A stretch of DNA of 64,000 bases from DASSNU01 sp035701265 (GTDB taxonomy: Bacteria; Gemmatimonadota; Gemmatimonadetes; Gemmatimonadales; Gemmatimonadaceae): contig DASSNU010000017.1 of assembly GCA_035701265.1 (NCBI GenBank), positions 1-64,000 on the forward strand. The letters are read 5' to 3'. Under the pieces are notes generated by a model. It saw nothing but the letters and a program-made list of their open reading frames with translations. It had not been told where the DNA came from and did no database searches. Shown here piece after piece: positions 17,566 to 26,156 of the stretch. Numbering within the stretch: the stretch's first letter is position 1; every line of letters begins with the position of its first letter. A program made the translations under genes and the position numbers.

Positions 17566-18299
17566 CGGCACCCCAGGCGTCCGCACGCGGCGCCGAGCGT
17601 GCGGAGGAGCCGCTGGTGGTGGCGTGCAATCTGTCGCGCGTCTATCGGCTGGAGGGTGCGCCCGTGCACGCGGTGCGCGACGTCTCGCTCACCATCCGGC
17701 GCGGGGAGCTCACCGCCATCGTCGGGCCGTCGGGGAGCGGAAAGTCCACGCTGCTCAACATGCTCGCCGCCATCGACGCGCCGAGCGCAGGACGCGTGCT
17801 CATCGACGGACGCGACGTGGCCACGATGAGCGATCGCGAGGCGACGCGCTTCCGGTTGCTGCGCGTGGGGCTCGTCTTCCAGCGCTTCCATCTCATGCCC
17901 ACCCTCACCGCCATCGAGAACGTGGAGCTGCCGATGGCAGAGGCCGGCGTGCCGCGGCGCGAGCGGCGTGTGCGCGCCGCGGAGCTGCTGGAATACGTGG
18001 GGCTTGGCGCGCGAGTCCGGCATCGTCCACCGCAACTGTCGGGGGGCGAGCAGCAGCGCGTGGCGATCGCCCGGTCGCTGGCCAACGCTCCTGCCCTGAT
18101 TCTTGCAGACGAACCGACCGGTGAGCTCGATGCACGGACGGGACGGGAGATGATCGCGCTTCTGGACCGGCTGAATCGTGACGGCGTCACGCTGGTTCTG
18201 GTGACGCACGACGAGGAGCTCGCTCGCGCGGCGCGGCGCACGATCCACATGCGTGACGGGTACATCATCGCAGATGAGGTGGCCGATGCCGCACGCTGA
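17562..18299 (+). CDS. ABC transporter ATPase, LolD/MacB type
   Basis: A 245-residue nucleotide-binding subunit. Walker A GPSGSGKST, Q-loop near LVFQRFHLMPTLT, signature LSGGEQQR, Walker B LILADEPTGELD and the H-loop LVTHDEE are intact. The fit is with the LolD/FtsE/MacB group that partners FtsX-type permeases. It overlaps the upstream permease by 4 nt, and its last codons overlap the start of the next gene. It is likely to energise the two-permease complex encoded immediately upstream. Confidence 0.92.
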   Translation: MTAPQASARGAERAEEPLVVACNLSRVYRLEGAPVHAVRDVSLTIRRGELTAIVGPSGSGKSTLLNMLAAIDAPSAGRVLIDGRDVATMSDREATRFRLLRVGLVFQRFHLMPTLTAIENVELPMAEAGVPRRERRVRAAELLEYVGLGARVRHRPPQLSGGEQQRVAIARSLANAPALILADEPTGELDARTGREMIALLDRLNRDGVTLVLVTHDEELARAARRTIHMRDGYIIADEVADAAR

Positions 18300-18867
18300 G
18301 CTGGATGTGCAGGTCCGCGCGGTCGAGCCGTCGGAGGGGCGTGCACCGGAAGTCCGGTGGCCGCTCGCCACGCTCGTCGCGTTCCTGTCGGATGGCCGAG
18401 AGAGCGACGAGGTGCGCACCCTCCTCGCCGCGGGGCGAGGCGCGGCGCGAGGACGGCTGCTGTCGTGGCGCCCCGTGCACCTGAGCCCCGACGATCTGTC
18501 GGCCGTGCAGGCGGAGCTCCCGCGCCCCATGCCCGACCATCCGTTCGACCTGGATCGCGTGACCGCGGTGCAGCTCAAGATCCCCGCGCTCAACCCGACG
18601 CTCACCGTGCCGCTTCGCACCAGTCACCCGCTCGTCCGCGAGATCGCCGCGCGCGCGGCATACCTCTGCTTCGACTATGGACCGTGGGCGGATGTGTACG
18701 TGGCGACGCTCACCTCCGACGAGGCGACGGCGCTCCTGTCGCATCCCAAGCGCCGCACCGCGGATGCGGGAAGCGCCGAGCTGGCCGCGCGCGTGGTGGG
18801 GGAGGATGATGCGAGCCTGCACTTCGTGGTGCCGCGTCCCGGCGCACCACCACCCTGGACCACGTGA
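18286..18867 (+). CDS. Uncharacterised protein embedded in ABC cassette
   Basis: A 193-residue protein I do not recognise. The ATG at 18286 lies within the end of the ATPase gene (14-nt overlap), and its stop overlaps the next start by 4 nt. No signal peptide or membrane segment; the composition is a normal globular mix. Readable stretches are HLSPDDLSAVQAELPRPMPDHPFD, written here as HLSPDDLSAVQAEL with PRPMPDHPFD, and LCFDYGPWADVYVATL. Its place between ATPase and lipocalin suggests a function in the same process, possibly at the cytoplasmic face, but nothing in the sequence shows what. Confidence 0.7.
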   Translation: MPHAELDVQVRAVEPSEGRAPEVRWPLATLVAFLSDGRESDEVRTLLAAGRGAARGRLLSWRPVHLSPDDLSAVQAELPRPMPDHPFDLDRVTAVQLKIPALNPTLTVPLRTSHPLVREIAARAAYLCFDYGPWADVYVATLTSDEATALLSHPKRRTADAGSAELAARVVGEDDASLHFVVPRPGAPPPWTT

Positions 18868-20366
18868 TCGCTCGGCTCGCGCTCGCCAGCCTCCGCCACC
18901 GGCCGTGGCGCTCGCTCTTCCTCCTGCTCGGCTACGGCGTGGGCGTGGGGGTCATGATCGTGCTGCTCGCCATCGGGCAGGCCATGCTCTCGCAGGCGCG
19001 CGACGAGCGGCTGGTGGGCGGCGGACAGGTGACCGTGCTGCCGGAGGGGATCGACCTCGAGTTGATGAAGACAGGAGGCGTGGGCGGGATGTTCTTCTCC
19101 ATCGACCACGCGCGCTTCGTCTACCGCCAGCTTCTCGCATCGCCGCGACTCGCGCCGCAGATCGCGGCCGCCGCGCCGCAGGTGGAAGGCACGCTGCTCT
19201 ATCTCCGCGCCGGCGATTCGCTCTACCCGGTGCGCGCATCGGGGGAGATCCCGTCGCTCAGCCGTGCGGTGGGCGCGGTGCCTCCGGTCATCGCGGGCGC
19301 GTGGGATGACGACTCGGCCGATGTCGCCTGGCGCGATCCCACCCCCGCCCAGCTCGCCGCGCAGATCGACCATTTCCACCTTCCGCCGCCGGAGACGGAA
19401 CATCCGGAGAGCTGGGCGGAGTGGCACTACTTCAACGTGCTGTCGGCGGACCACAAGCGGTGGGCGTTCGTGTCGGTCATCGTGGGTGGCAATGTGCGCA
19501 GCGATCGGTGGGGCGGGGAAGTGCTCGTCACCCTGCGCGAGGAGGGAGGACGCACGCGCCGCTTCAGCGCCGTCGTTCCCGCGGCGCAGGTGCGCTTCTC
19601 CACGGATGACGCGAACCTGCGCATCGGGACGTCGTCCGTCACCGTGCTCCCCGATGGTCGCTACCGCGTGCATGCACGCGCCGGGAGCGAGGCGGGTGGG
19701 TCGGAGCGTACCGGCGTGGTGGAGGTGGACCTCACCATCACGCCACGCTCGGGCGCGTACTTTCCCGGCGCGTCGCTCGCCGGAGGGAATGAGGTGTCGG
19801 GATACGCGGTGCCGGCGCTGGTGGCCGACGGCGATGGGCAGATCTGCGTGGACGGGCGATGCGAGCGGTTGCAGGGCGTGCAGGCATACCACGATCACAA
19901 CTGGGGAACGTGGCAGGGGGTCACGTGGGAATGGGGTGCGGCGCGTGCCGGACAGTTCGGCATCCTGTACGGGCGCGTGCACTCAGCGGACACTGCCGCG
20001 GACGAGCCCCCGCTCGTGGTCTATGTAGTGGATTCGCTCGGCTTTCGCGCGCTGTTCCGCCCGCGCGAGGTGCGCTACACCGACACGCGCACGATCATCG
20101 TGGACGGCCGCCGCGTGCGCGTGCCGGCCTCCGCGCTGCTCGAAGACGCGCGTGGTGGAGACACGCTCCGCCTCGCGCTCACCATCGACGACGCCATCGG
20201 TACGGACACGCGCCGCTCCACGCTCGAGCGCGGCGACCCCGCGCGCGAGCGAAGGCTGCGAACGCCGTACTTCATCCAGATGAAGGGGCGCGCGCACGTC
20301 ACCGGCACGCTCGGCGGGCAGCGCATCGACGCCACCGGCTGGGGGTTCTTCGAGACGTTCCGGTAG
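18864..20366 (+). CDS. AttH/CrtC-like lipocalin with permease-like membrane N-terminus
   Basis: A 500-residue protein starting at GTG overlapping the previous stop. Residues 1-45 (RHRPWRSLFLLLGYGVGVGV then MIVLLAIGQAML) look like the first helix and leader of an FtsX-type permease. About 120 further residues resemble the start of a MacB periplasmic domain. From about residue 170 on, the protein is a double-lipocalin of the AttH/carotenoid 1,2-hydratase (CrtC) type, with the family hallmark YHDHNWGTW (HDHNWG 343-348) and a closing TGWGFFE. The other three permease helices are absent. In AttEFGH systems AttH is a separate protein, so here the lipid-handling domain seems anchored to the inner membrane, facing the periplasm. 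Confidence 0.78.
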   Translation: MIARLALASLRHRPWRSLFLLLGYGVGVGVMIVLLAIGQAMLSQARDERLVGGGQVTVLPEGIDLELMKTGGVGGMFFSIDHARFVYRQLLASPRLAPQIAAAAPQVEGTLLYLRAGDSLYPVRASGEIPSLSRAVGAVPPVIAGAWDDDSADVAWRDPTPAQLAAQIDHFHLPPPETEHPESWAEWHYFNVLSADHKRWAFVSVIVGGNVRSDRWGGEVLVTLREEGGRTRRFSAVVPAAQVRFSTDDANLRIGTSSVTVLPDGRYRVHARAGSEAGGSERTGVVEVDLTITPRSGAYFPGASLAGGNEVSGYAVPALVADGDGQICVDGRCERLQGVQAYHDHNWGTWQGVTWEWGAARAGQFGILYGRVHSADTAADEPPLVVYVVDSLGFRALFRPREVRYTDTRTIIVDGRRVRVPASALLEDARGGDTLRLALTIDDAIGTDTRRSTLERGDPARERRLRTPYFIQMKGRAHVTGTLGGQRIDATGWGFFETFR

Positions 20367-20378
20367 CGTGCCCGCGCG

Positions 20379-21086
20379 TCAGTAGCCGGTGGTCGTATCG
20401 GAGCGCAGTCCGTCACGCCCGCTCGCCAGCCGATCGCGAGCTCGCTCGGGCGCCGCTTCGGCGCGCTCCACCGCGCTCTCGCGATGCAGCCGACTGGTGT
20501 ACGCCTCCAGCGCGTGACGACGGGCGCGCTCCCACGGCCCGTACCGCTCTTCCACATCCGGCGTCCACCCGCGCTGCAGATCCGGCTCGATATCCTCGAA
20601 GGGACGCCCCGCGTACGCAGGATTGCGGCGCGCGAGATGGCCGAGCTGGTACGCCGCGCGCACGTGATCGTACTCCACGTCGGCCATCCGATGCTCGCTC
20701 TCGCCGTAGAGCGAGCGGTAATACTCGTCATCGTGCTCGGAGTAGTCGTGCGCCGCCTCCGCGGCGGCACGCCCGGCCCACCACCCGCCGACCGCGCCGG
20801 CAATGGCGCCGAGCACCACGCCCAGCGGTCCGATCAACGCGCCGATCGCCGCGCCGCCCGCCAGTCCCACCGCACCCCCCACCGCGTCATCCACGTTGTC
20901 GTCCGGCGAGGCATTCATCCCGAGCTCGCGGTCGCCGCGCTCGCGCTCCGCCAACTCGTCCGCATCCACACGCTCCACGTCCGACTCGGAGGTCAGACGG
21001 TCGCGCGCTCCGCGTTCGCGCGCGCGCGCCTCGCGCTCCGCACGCTCGCGGTCATCCACCGGGTGGTGCTCATCGCGTCGCTCCAC
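20379..21086 (-). CDS. Glycine-zipper protein, highly charged
   Basis: A 235-residue protein. I chose the GTG at 21086 because AAGGAG lies 5 nt before it; a later ATG (MNASPDDN) is the alternative. The first 60 residues are very rich in Arg/Glu/Asp, then comes a glycine-zipper hairpin (GGAVGLAGGAAIGALIGPLG, VVLGAIAGAVGGWWAGRAAA) that can form two packed membrane helices, and then a charged tail with YEDIEPD-like and RYGPWERARRHALEAY segments. The role is unknown; related proteins are often stress- or envelope-associated. It is convergent with the lipocalin gene (12 nt apart) and divergent from the DUF72 gene. Confidence 0.65.
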   Translation of the reverse strand: MERRDEHHPVDDRERAEREARARERGARDRLTSESDVERVDADELAERERGDRELGMNASPDDNVDDAVGGAVGLAGGAAIGALIGPLGVVLGAIAGAVGGWWAGRAAAEAAHDYSEHDDEYYRSLYGESEHRMADVEYDHVRAAYQLGHLARRNPAYAGRPFEDIEPDLQRGWTPDVEERYGPWERARRHALEAYTSRLHRESAVERAEAAPERARDRLASGRDGLRSDTTTGY

Positions 21087-21153
21087 GACTGCTCCTTGTG
21101 CGGGTCGAGTACGCAGTGTGGCAAGTTCGGGACCCCGCCCCCGCCGTGCGTCC

Positions 21154-21182
21154 TTGACAGTGCCTGGCGAACGCTTCCGATT
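21154..21182 (+). promoter_or_regulatory. Weak candidate promoter for DUF72 gene
   Basis: A perfect -35 hexamer TTGACA (21154-21159) is followed after 17 nt by CCGATT, a poor match to TATAAT. The downstream ATG is only 6 nt further on, so transcription from here would be nearly leaderless, and the fit is doubtful. Confidence 0.25.
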
Positions 21183-21188
21183 CCCCTC

Positions 21189-21998
21189 ATGCCGGCCAAC
21201 GTGCGCTTCGGAACGCAGGGGTGGAACTACGACGTATGGGTGGGCCCCTTCTATCCGCCGGGAACGCGCGCCGCGGACTTCCTGCCCGTGTACGCGCGCG
21301 CGTTCGACACGGTGGAGGTGGACTCCACCTTCTACGCGATCCCCCCGGCCAGGACGGTGCGCGGGTGGGCCGAGCGCACGCCGGCGGACTTCGTCTTCGC
21401 CCTCAAGCTGCCGCAGGAGATCACGCACGAGCGCCGGCTGCGCGACTGCGACGAGCTGCTCGCGCTCTTCACCGACCGCGCGCGCGAGCTGGAGTCCAAG
21501 CTCGGGCCGATCCTCATCCAGTTCGCCCCCGACTTCGCGCCCGACGAGCTCCCCGCGCTGGCCGCCTTCCTGCCGCGCCTCCCGGCGGATCTGCGATTCG
21601 CGGTGGAGTTCCGCCAACGCGGGTGGATTCACGACGGAATTCTCGCGCTGCTGGCCGAACACCAGGTGGCGCTCACGCTCACCGACGGCAAGTGGATTCC
21701 GCGGCGGACGATGCTCGCGCTCGCCGACCGGGCGATCGCGTCGTTCGCCTACATCCGGCTCATGGGGATGAACCGCGACATCGTGGACTACTCGCGCATC
21801 CAGCTCGACCGGTCGCGCGAGCTGGAGCGGTGGGCGGAGGTGATCGCGCGCATCGCCGGCCGCCTCGAGACGGTGTACGGCTACGTCAACAATCATTTCG
21901 CTGGTCACAGCCCGTCCACCGCGCGCGATCTGCAGCGGCTGCTAGGCCAGCGTCCGGTGATGCCGGATGAGCTGGGCGAGCAGATGTCGCTCTTCTGA
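21189..21998 (+). CDS. DUF72 (YecE-like) TIM-barrel protein
   Basis: A 269-residue protein with the clear DUF72 signature: N-terminal VRFGTQGWNYDVWVGPFYPPGT, then FDTVEVDSTFYAIP, FVFALKLPQEITHERRL, LRFAVEFRQRGW and FAYIRLMGMN. The fold is a TIM barrel related to xylose isomerase-like enzymes; the reaction has never been settled. Cytoplasmic. The start is set by the conserved N-terminal strand; no strong ribosome site is visible. It is followed 21 nt later by the dehydrogenase gene, so the two may be co-transcribed. Confidence 0.9.
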   Translation: MPANVRFGTQGWNYDVWVGPFYPPGTRAADFLPVYARAFDTVEVDSTFYAIPPARTVRGWAERTPADFVFALKLPQEITHERRLRDCDELLALFTDRARELESKLGPILIQFAPDFAPDELPALAAFLPRLPADLRFAVEFRQRGWIHDGILALLAEHQVALTLTDGKWIPRRTMLALADRAIASFAYIRLMGMNRDIVDYSRIQLDRSRELERWAEVIARIAGRLETVYGYVNNHFAGHSPSTARDLQRLLGQRPVMPDELGEQMSLF

Positions 21999-22019
21999 CC
22001 CGATCCAAGGAAACCGCGC

Positions 22020-22916
22020 ATGAGCGAGACGATCGCCTTCATAGGACTGGGCGCGATGGGGCGCCCGATGGCGGAGAACCTGCTCCGGGCGGGCTACTCG
22101 GTGCGGCTGTACAACCGCACCTCCCTCCGGGCGGCGTCGCTCTCCGATGCCGGCGCGGTGGTGGCGCCCACGCCCCGCCAGGCGGCCGCCGGCGCCGCGT
22201 TCGCGATCACGATGGTGTCCGACGACAACGCGTTGCGCGCGGTGACGCTCGGCGACGATGGGCTGCTGGCCGGCCTGGGCGCGGGGTGCACGCACATCTC
22301 GATGAGCACGATCGCGCCGGCCACGGCGCGCGCACTCGCCGCGGCGCACGACGCGCGCGGTGCGCATTACCTCGCCGCCCCCGTCTTCGGCCGCCCCGAA
22401 GCGGCTGCGGCACGCGCGCTCATCGTCTGCCTGTCCGGCTCCGTGGAGGCGCGCGAGCGCGCCGAGCCCGTGCTGCAGGCGCTCGGGCGGCGCGTGGAGT
22501 CCTACGGCGACGATCCCGGCGCCGCCAACGTCGTGAAGCTCGTCGGCAACTTCCTCATCGCCGCGGCCATGGAGTCCGTAGCGGAGGCGCTGGCGCTCTG
22601 TGAGAAGGCCGGCCTCGCACGACGCGACGTGGTCGATCTCTTCGGCACCACGCTCTTCGACTGTCCCATCTACAAGAACTACGGCGCTGCGATCGCCGAG
22701 GAGCAGTTCGAGCCGGCCGGCTTTCGCCTCGCGCTCGGGCTCAAGGACATGCAGCTCGTGCTCTCTGCCGGCCGCGAGGAGCTGGTGCCCATGCCCCTGG
22801 CCAGCCTGCTGCGCGACCGCCTGCTCGCACAGATGGCGCGCGGGCGCGAGGCGCTCGACTGGTCCGCACTCGCGCTCGGCGCTGCCGAGGACGCCGGATT
22901 GGCGCGCGCGGAGTGA
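22020..22916 (+). CDS. NAD(P)-dependent beta-hydroxyacid dehydrogenase
   Basis: A 298-residue enzyme of the 3-hydroxyisobutyrate/tartronate-semialdehyde/GLYR1 family. The Rossmann motif IAFIGLGAMGRPMAENLL stands at the N-terminus. The substrate loop region SMSTIAPATAR and the catalytic Lys in NVVKLVGNFLI follow, with the all-helical C-terminal domain after that. AAGGA 9 nt upstream supports the ATG. It could reduce short aldehyde acids such as succinate semialdehyde or glyoxylate; the substrate is not decidable. A second member of this family lies at 40114-40995. Confidence 0.9.
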   Translation: MSETIAFIGLGAMGRPMAENLLRAGYSVRLYNRTSLRAASLSDAGAVVAPTPRQAAAGAAFAITMVSDDNALRAVTLGDDGLLAGLGAGCTHISMSTIAPATARALAAAHDARGAHYLAAPVFGRPEAAAARALIVCLSGSVEARERAEPVLQALGRRVESYGDDPGAANVVKLVGNFLIAAAMESVAEALALCEKAGLARRDVVDLFGTTLFDCPIYKNYGAAIAEEQFEPAGFRLALGLKDMQLVLSAGREELVPMPLASLLRDRLLAQMARGREALDWSALALGAAEDAGLARAE

Positions 22917-22999
22917 GCATCGCGCGGCCGGCCCGCGGGTCGTTGTGCAACGCGCTCGGGGCGGCACGTCTCCTTCGCATTCTGCCGGAGGAGCTCCGC

Positions 23000-23788
23000 A
23001 TGCTGCCCAGCCGCTCGCTCGCGCTCGCTGCCATCCTGTTCGCCGCTCTGCCGGGGCGCTCGCTCGCGCAGGGCGCCGGCGCCACGCTCATCGTGCACGT
23101 GGTGGATCGCGAGACCAGGGAGCCGCTCATGGGCGTGCAGCTCGCGCTGCGGAGTACCGGCGCGATGGCCTTCACCGATTCGACGGGCGTGGCCACCGTG
23201 CGCGGTCTCGCGGCGCGGCGAGACGCCATTCTGGTGCGCACCATCGGACACGCTCCCATCCTGCACGCCGTGCAGTTGCACGACGGCGACACCACGCGCG
23301 TGGAGCTCGCCATGCGCCCGGTGCCCACGGAGCTCCCCACGGTCACAGTACAGGCGACACGTCGCCGGGAGCTCGACCGGGCAGGGTTCTACGAACGGCA
23401 GCGCCTTGGCTTCGGCGCATTCATTACCTCGGAGCAGATCGAGCACGTGGCCGTGAGCCGCACGCGCGAGGTGCTGAGGTTGGCGCACCGCTTTGCGGTG
23501 AGCGACCGCGGGATCGGCGTGAATACCGGGGGCGCGGGGTGCAGGGGCGTTCGCACGTACATCGACGGTGTGTACGCGCCCGAATGGGAGTCCGGGCGGA
23601 GCTCGGCGCACCGCGCGGCGCCGTCGGTGGCGGGCGCGCCGACGCCGGTGGCGATCGAGCAGGTACGCCCCGACCAGATCGCCGGCATGGAGGCCTACAC
23701 CAATCTCGAGATCCCGCCGCAGTACATGGCCACCAACCCGTGCGGCGTCATTCTCGTCTGGCTCAAGCACGACGGGGACCGGCAGTAG
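23000..23788 (+). CDS. Secreted CarboxypepD-reg plus TonB-plug-like protein without barrel
   Basis: A 262-residue protein. A signal peptide (MLPSRSLALAAILFAALPG, cleaved after RSLAQ) is followed by a carboxypeptidase-regulatory-like beta domain (about 28-110, LIVHVVDRETREPLMGVQLA, GVATVRGLAARRDAILVRTI). The remainder, VTVQATRRR to VILVWLKHD, has the elements of a TonB-receptor plug: conserved CRGVRTYIDGVY and the AGMEAYTNLEIPPQY 'plug end'. No beta-barrel follows. GGAGGAGC 5-10 nt upstream supports this ATG. Such barrel-less proteins may act as surface or periplasmic adaptors; the role is unknown. Confidence 0.75.
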   Translation: MLPSRSLALAAILFAALPGRSLAQGAGATLIVHVVDRETREPLMGVQLALRSTGAMAFTDSTGVATVRGLAARRDAILVRTIGHAPILHAVQLHDGDTTRVELAMRPVPTELPTVTVQATRRRELDRAGFYERQRLGFGAFITSEQIEHVAVSRTREVLRLAHRFAVSDRGIGVNTGGAGCRGVRTYIDGVYAPEWESGRSSAHRAAPSVAGAPTPVAIEQVRPDQIAGMEAYTNLEIPPQYMATNPCGVILVWLKHDGDRQ

Positions 23789-23897
23789 CTGGCGCTCCCT
23801 GTCCATCCGCTGATCGCGCCGAACCTGCGCACCGGCGCTGACACGCGCTCACGTCGTGAGATGCGCCGCCGTGCGGCGCCCCTCCGCAGTGCGCCCC

Positions 23898-24941
23898 TCA
23901 GGTCCAGCGGAACAACCGGAGCGCCAGCACGAAGCAGACGACGGTCCAGAGCACCAGGATGCCCAACTCGCCGGCTACGGCGTGCAGCGTGGCGCCCTGC
24001 AGCATCACGCTGCGGAGACCGTCCACCGCGGCGGTAAGTGGGAGCGCCTGGATGAACGGCTGCATGAAGGCGGGGAAGTTGGCGGCCGAGAAGAAGACAC
24101 CGGAAAACACCCACATGGGCATCATGACGAGATTCATGAGCCCCGATGCGCCTTCGATGGTGCGCGCGCGCGAGGCCACGAGCAGGCCGAGCGCCGTGAA
24201 TCCGAACGCGCTCACCACCGAGATCAGCGCCAGCGTGCCCAGCGCTCCGCGCACCGGCACGTCGAACACCCACACGCCGAATCCGAGCAGCGTCGCGACC
24301 TCGATCACGAGCAGGGTGAGCCGCGAGAGGATGAACGACGCCAGGTACTCGCTGCGCGACATGGGCGTGGCGACGAGCCGCTTGAGCAGCCGCTTGCGCC
24401 GGGCATCGACGATGGCGAAGCCCACCCCCCAGATGCCGCTCCCCATGATGTTCATCCCGAGCAGCCCCGGGATCACGAAGTCGATGTAGCGCGAACCGCG
24501 CTCGCGGACGCGGTCCTCGCGCACGTCCACCACATCGCGGCGCCCCCCGGCACGTTGCAGCACATCGCCCACGAGCAGCCGCGTCGTGCGCGCGTCGGCG
24601 CGCGTGTCATCGTAGCGCAGCGTCACCCCCTGCGCGCCGGGGCGGACCACCACCGCCACTTCGCCGGTGCGGAGCGCTCTCGTGGCCGCGCTGTCGTCCA
24701 GCAGGCGCACGCGAAGGCGCGCATCGGCGCCGAGCGCGCGCGCCACGGAGTCAGCGCCGGGTGCGGTGCGCACCACCGCCACGTGCTGCACGTCCTGCGG
24801 ACGGTTGCGGAAGGCGATCCCCAGGCCGGCGGCGAGCAGGATGGGGAAGACGAACACCCAGAACACCGCCTCCGGCTCGCGGATGAACTCGCGATAGCGC
24901 ACCAGCGTGAGCTGCGCGAGCGACGAGCGCCTGTCACTCAT
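23898..24941 (-). CDS. ABC-2 type exporter permease
   Basis: A 347-residue membrane protein. An N-terminal helix (about 25-45, VFWVFVFPILLAAGLGIAF), a periplasmic domain (50-145) and five closely spaced helices in the second half, including FVIPGLLGMNIMGSGIWG and GLMNLVMMPMWVFSGVFF, match the ABC2_membrane (DrrB/YhhJ-like) family. Its first 8 nt overlap the end of the ATPase gene. The pair probably exports a lipid, drug or polymer; the cargo is unknown. Confidence 0.88.
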   Translation of the reverse strand: MSDRRSSLAQLTLVRYREFIREPEAVFWVFVFPILLAAGLGIAFRNRPQDVQHVAVVRTAPGADSVARALGADARLRVRLLDDSAATRALRTGEVAVVVRPGAQGVTLRYDDTRADARTTRLLVGDVLQRAGGRRDVVDVREDRVRERGSRYIDFVIPGLLGMNIMGSGIWGVGFAIVDARRKRLLKRLVATPMSRSEYLASFILSRLTLLVIEVATLLGFGVWVFDVPVRGALGTLALISVVSAFGFTALGLLVASRARTIEGASGLMNLVMMPMWVFSGVFFSAANFPAFMQPFIQALPLTAAVDGLRSVMLQGATLHAVAGELGILVLWTVVCFVLALRLFRWT

Positions 24942-25863
24942 CGCGCAGGTGCCTCCCGGTGAGCGAGACGAAGACGTCCTCCAGCGTGGCGGAGCGCGTG
25001 CGCAGCTCGCTCAGCGCGAAGCCGCGCCCGGAGAGCAACCCGAGCAGCGCGGGGATGGTGCGGTGCAGCTCGCTCACCGCCAGATGATACGTGCCGTCGT
25101 TGGACGCGACCTCGCGCACGCCGGCCACATCCGTCAGATCGGCGGCGGTGAGCGGCGCCGGCGCGCCCTCCAGCGAGAACTCGATCACGTGATCGGCGCC
25201 CATCGCGGCGATGAGCGCGCGCGGCGTGTCGAGCGCGATGATGCGTCCATGATCCATGATCCCCACGCGATCGCACAACCGCTCCGCCTCGTCCATGTAG
25301 TGCGTGGTCAGCACGATCGTCCGGCCGGTGGCGCGGAAGCTCTCGATCAGCTCCCACAACTGGCGGCGCGCTTGCGGGTCGAGTCCCGTGGTGGGCTCGT
25401 CCAGAAAGAGGAGGCTCGGGTCCCCCACCAGCGCGCAGGCAAGCGCGAGGCGCTGCTTCTGCCCGCCGGAGAGCCCGTTCACCCGCGCGGTGCGCTTCTC
25501 CTCCAACTGCACGAGCGCGATCACTTCGGCCACGCTGCGCCCCTGGCGATAGAAGCTGCGGAACAGGCGGACGGTCTCCTCCACCGTCAGCTTGTCGCTG
25601 AGCTGCGTTTCCTGGAGCTGGATGCCGAGCCGTTGGCGCAGCGCGTGTGCGTCCGTGCACCAATCGAGGCCGAGCACCTTCACGTCGCCGCTGTCGGCGC
25701 GTGTGAGCCCCTCGCAGATTTCGATCGTGGTCGTCTTGCCGGCGCCGTTGGGGCCGAGCAGCCCGAAGCATTCGCCCGTGTGCACCTCGAGGTCGAGGTT
25801 GTCCACGGCGACCACGGTGCCGAACGTCTTGCGCAGTGCGCGGAGTGCGAGGGCGTATTGCAC
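24934..25863 (-). CDS. ABC-2 exporter ATP-binding protein
   Basis: A 309-residue ATPase of the CcmA/DrrA/NodI group. Walker A GPNGAGKTT, signature LSGGQKQRLALA, Walker B LLFLDEPTTGLDP and switch His in VLTTHYMDEAERL are all intact. A C-terminal extension of about 90 residues (from DHVIEFSLEG to the end) includes the LRTRSATLEDVFVSLTGRHL motif usual in this family. It is the upstream gene of a two-gene operon with the permease. No regulator gene is adjacent. Confidence 0.92.
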   Translation of the reverse strand: MQYALALRALRKTFGTVVAVDNLDLEVHTGECFGLLGPNGAGKTTTIEICEGLTRADSGDVKVLGLDWCTDAHALRQRLGIQLQETQLSDKLTVEETVRLFRSFYRQGRSVAEVIALVQLEEKRTARVNGLSGGQKQRLALACALVGDPSLLFLDEPTTGLDPQARRQLWELIESFRATGRTIVLTTHYMDEAERLCDRVGIMDHGRIIALDTPRALIAAMGADHVIEFSLEGAPAPLTAADLTDVAGVREVASNDGTYHLAVSELHRTIPALLGLLSGRGFALSELRTRSATLEDVFVSLTGRHLRDE

Positions 25864-26156
25864 GACAACACGCTAGCGGGGGAGCCGCGGGAATTCCAGC
25901 GGGGCATCGCACGCAGTGTAGCCGGATCAGCTTGCCGGCCATCTGTGCGACCTCCGCGCGGTGTTCGACAGGTACGCCTGCGGTCGCGGGCGATGCGCGT
26001 CTGGCGGCGCCGGGTCGCTAACTTTTACTCCTGTGCGCGGCCGGCCGTCTTCGATCTGAGCGCGCGCACACCAGTACGCGCCGGCGCGGCGACAGCGCAG
26101 CTCCACACCGTGGAGCGCGACGGTCCCCGCGTCCCAATCACCACGAATCACGACGC

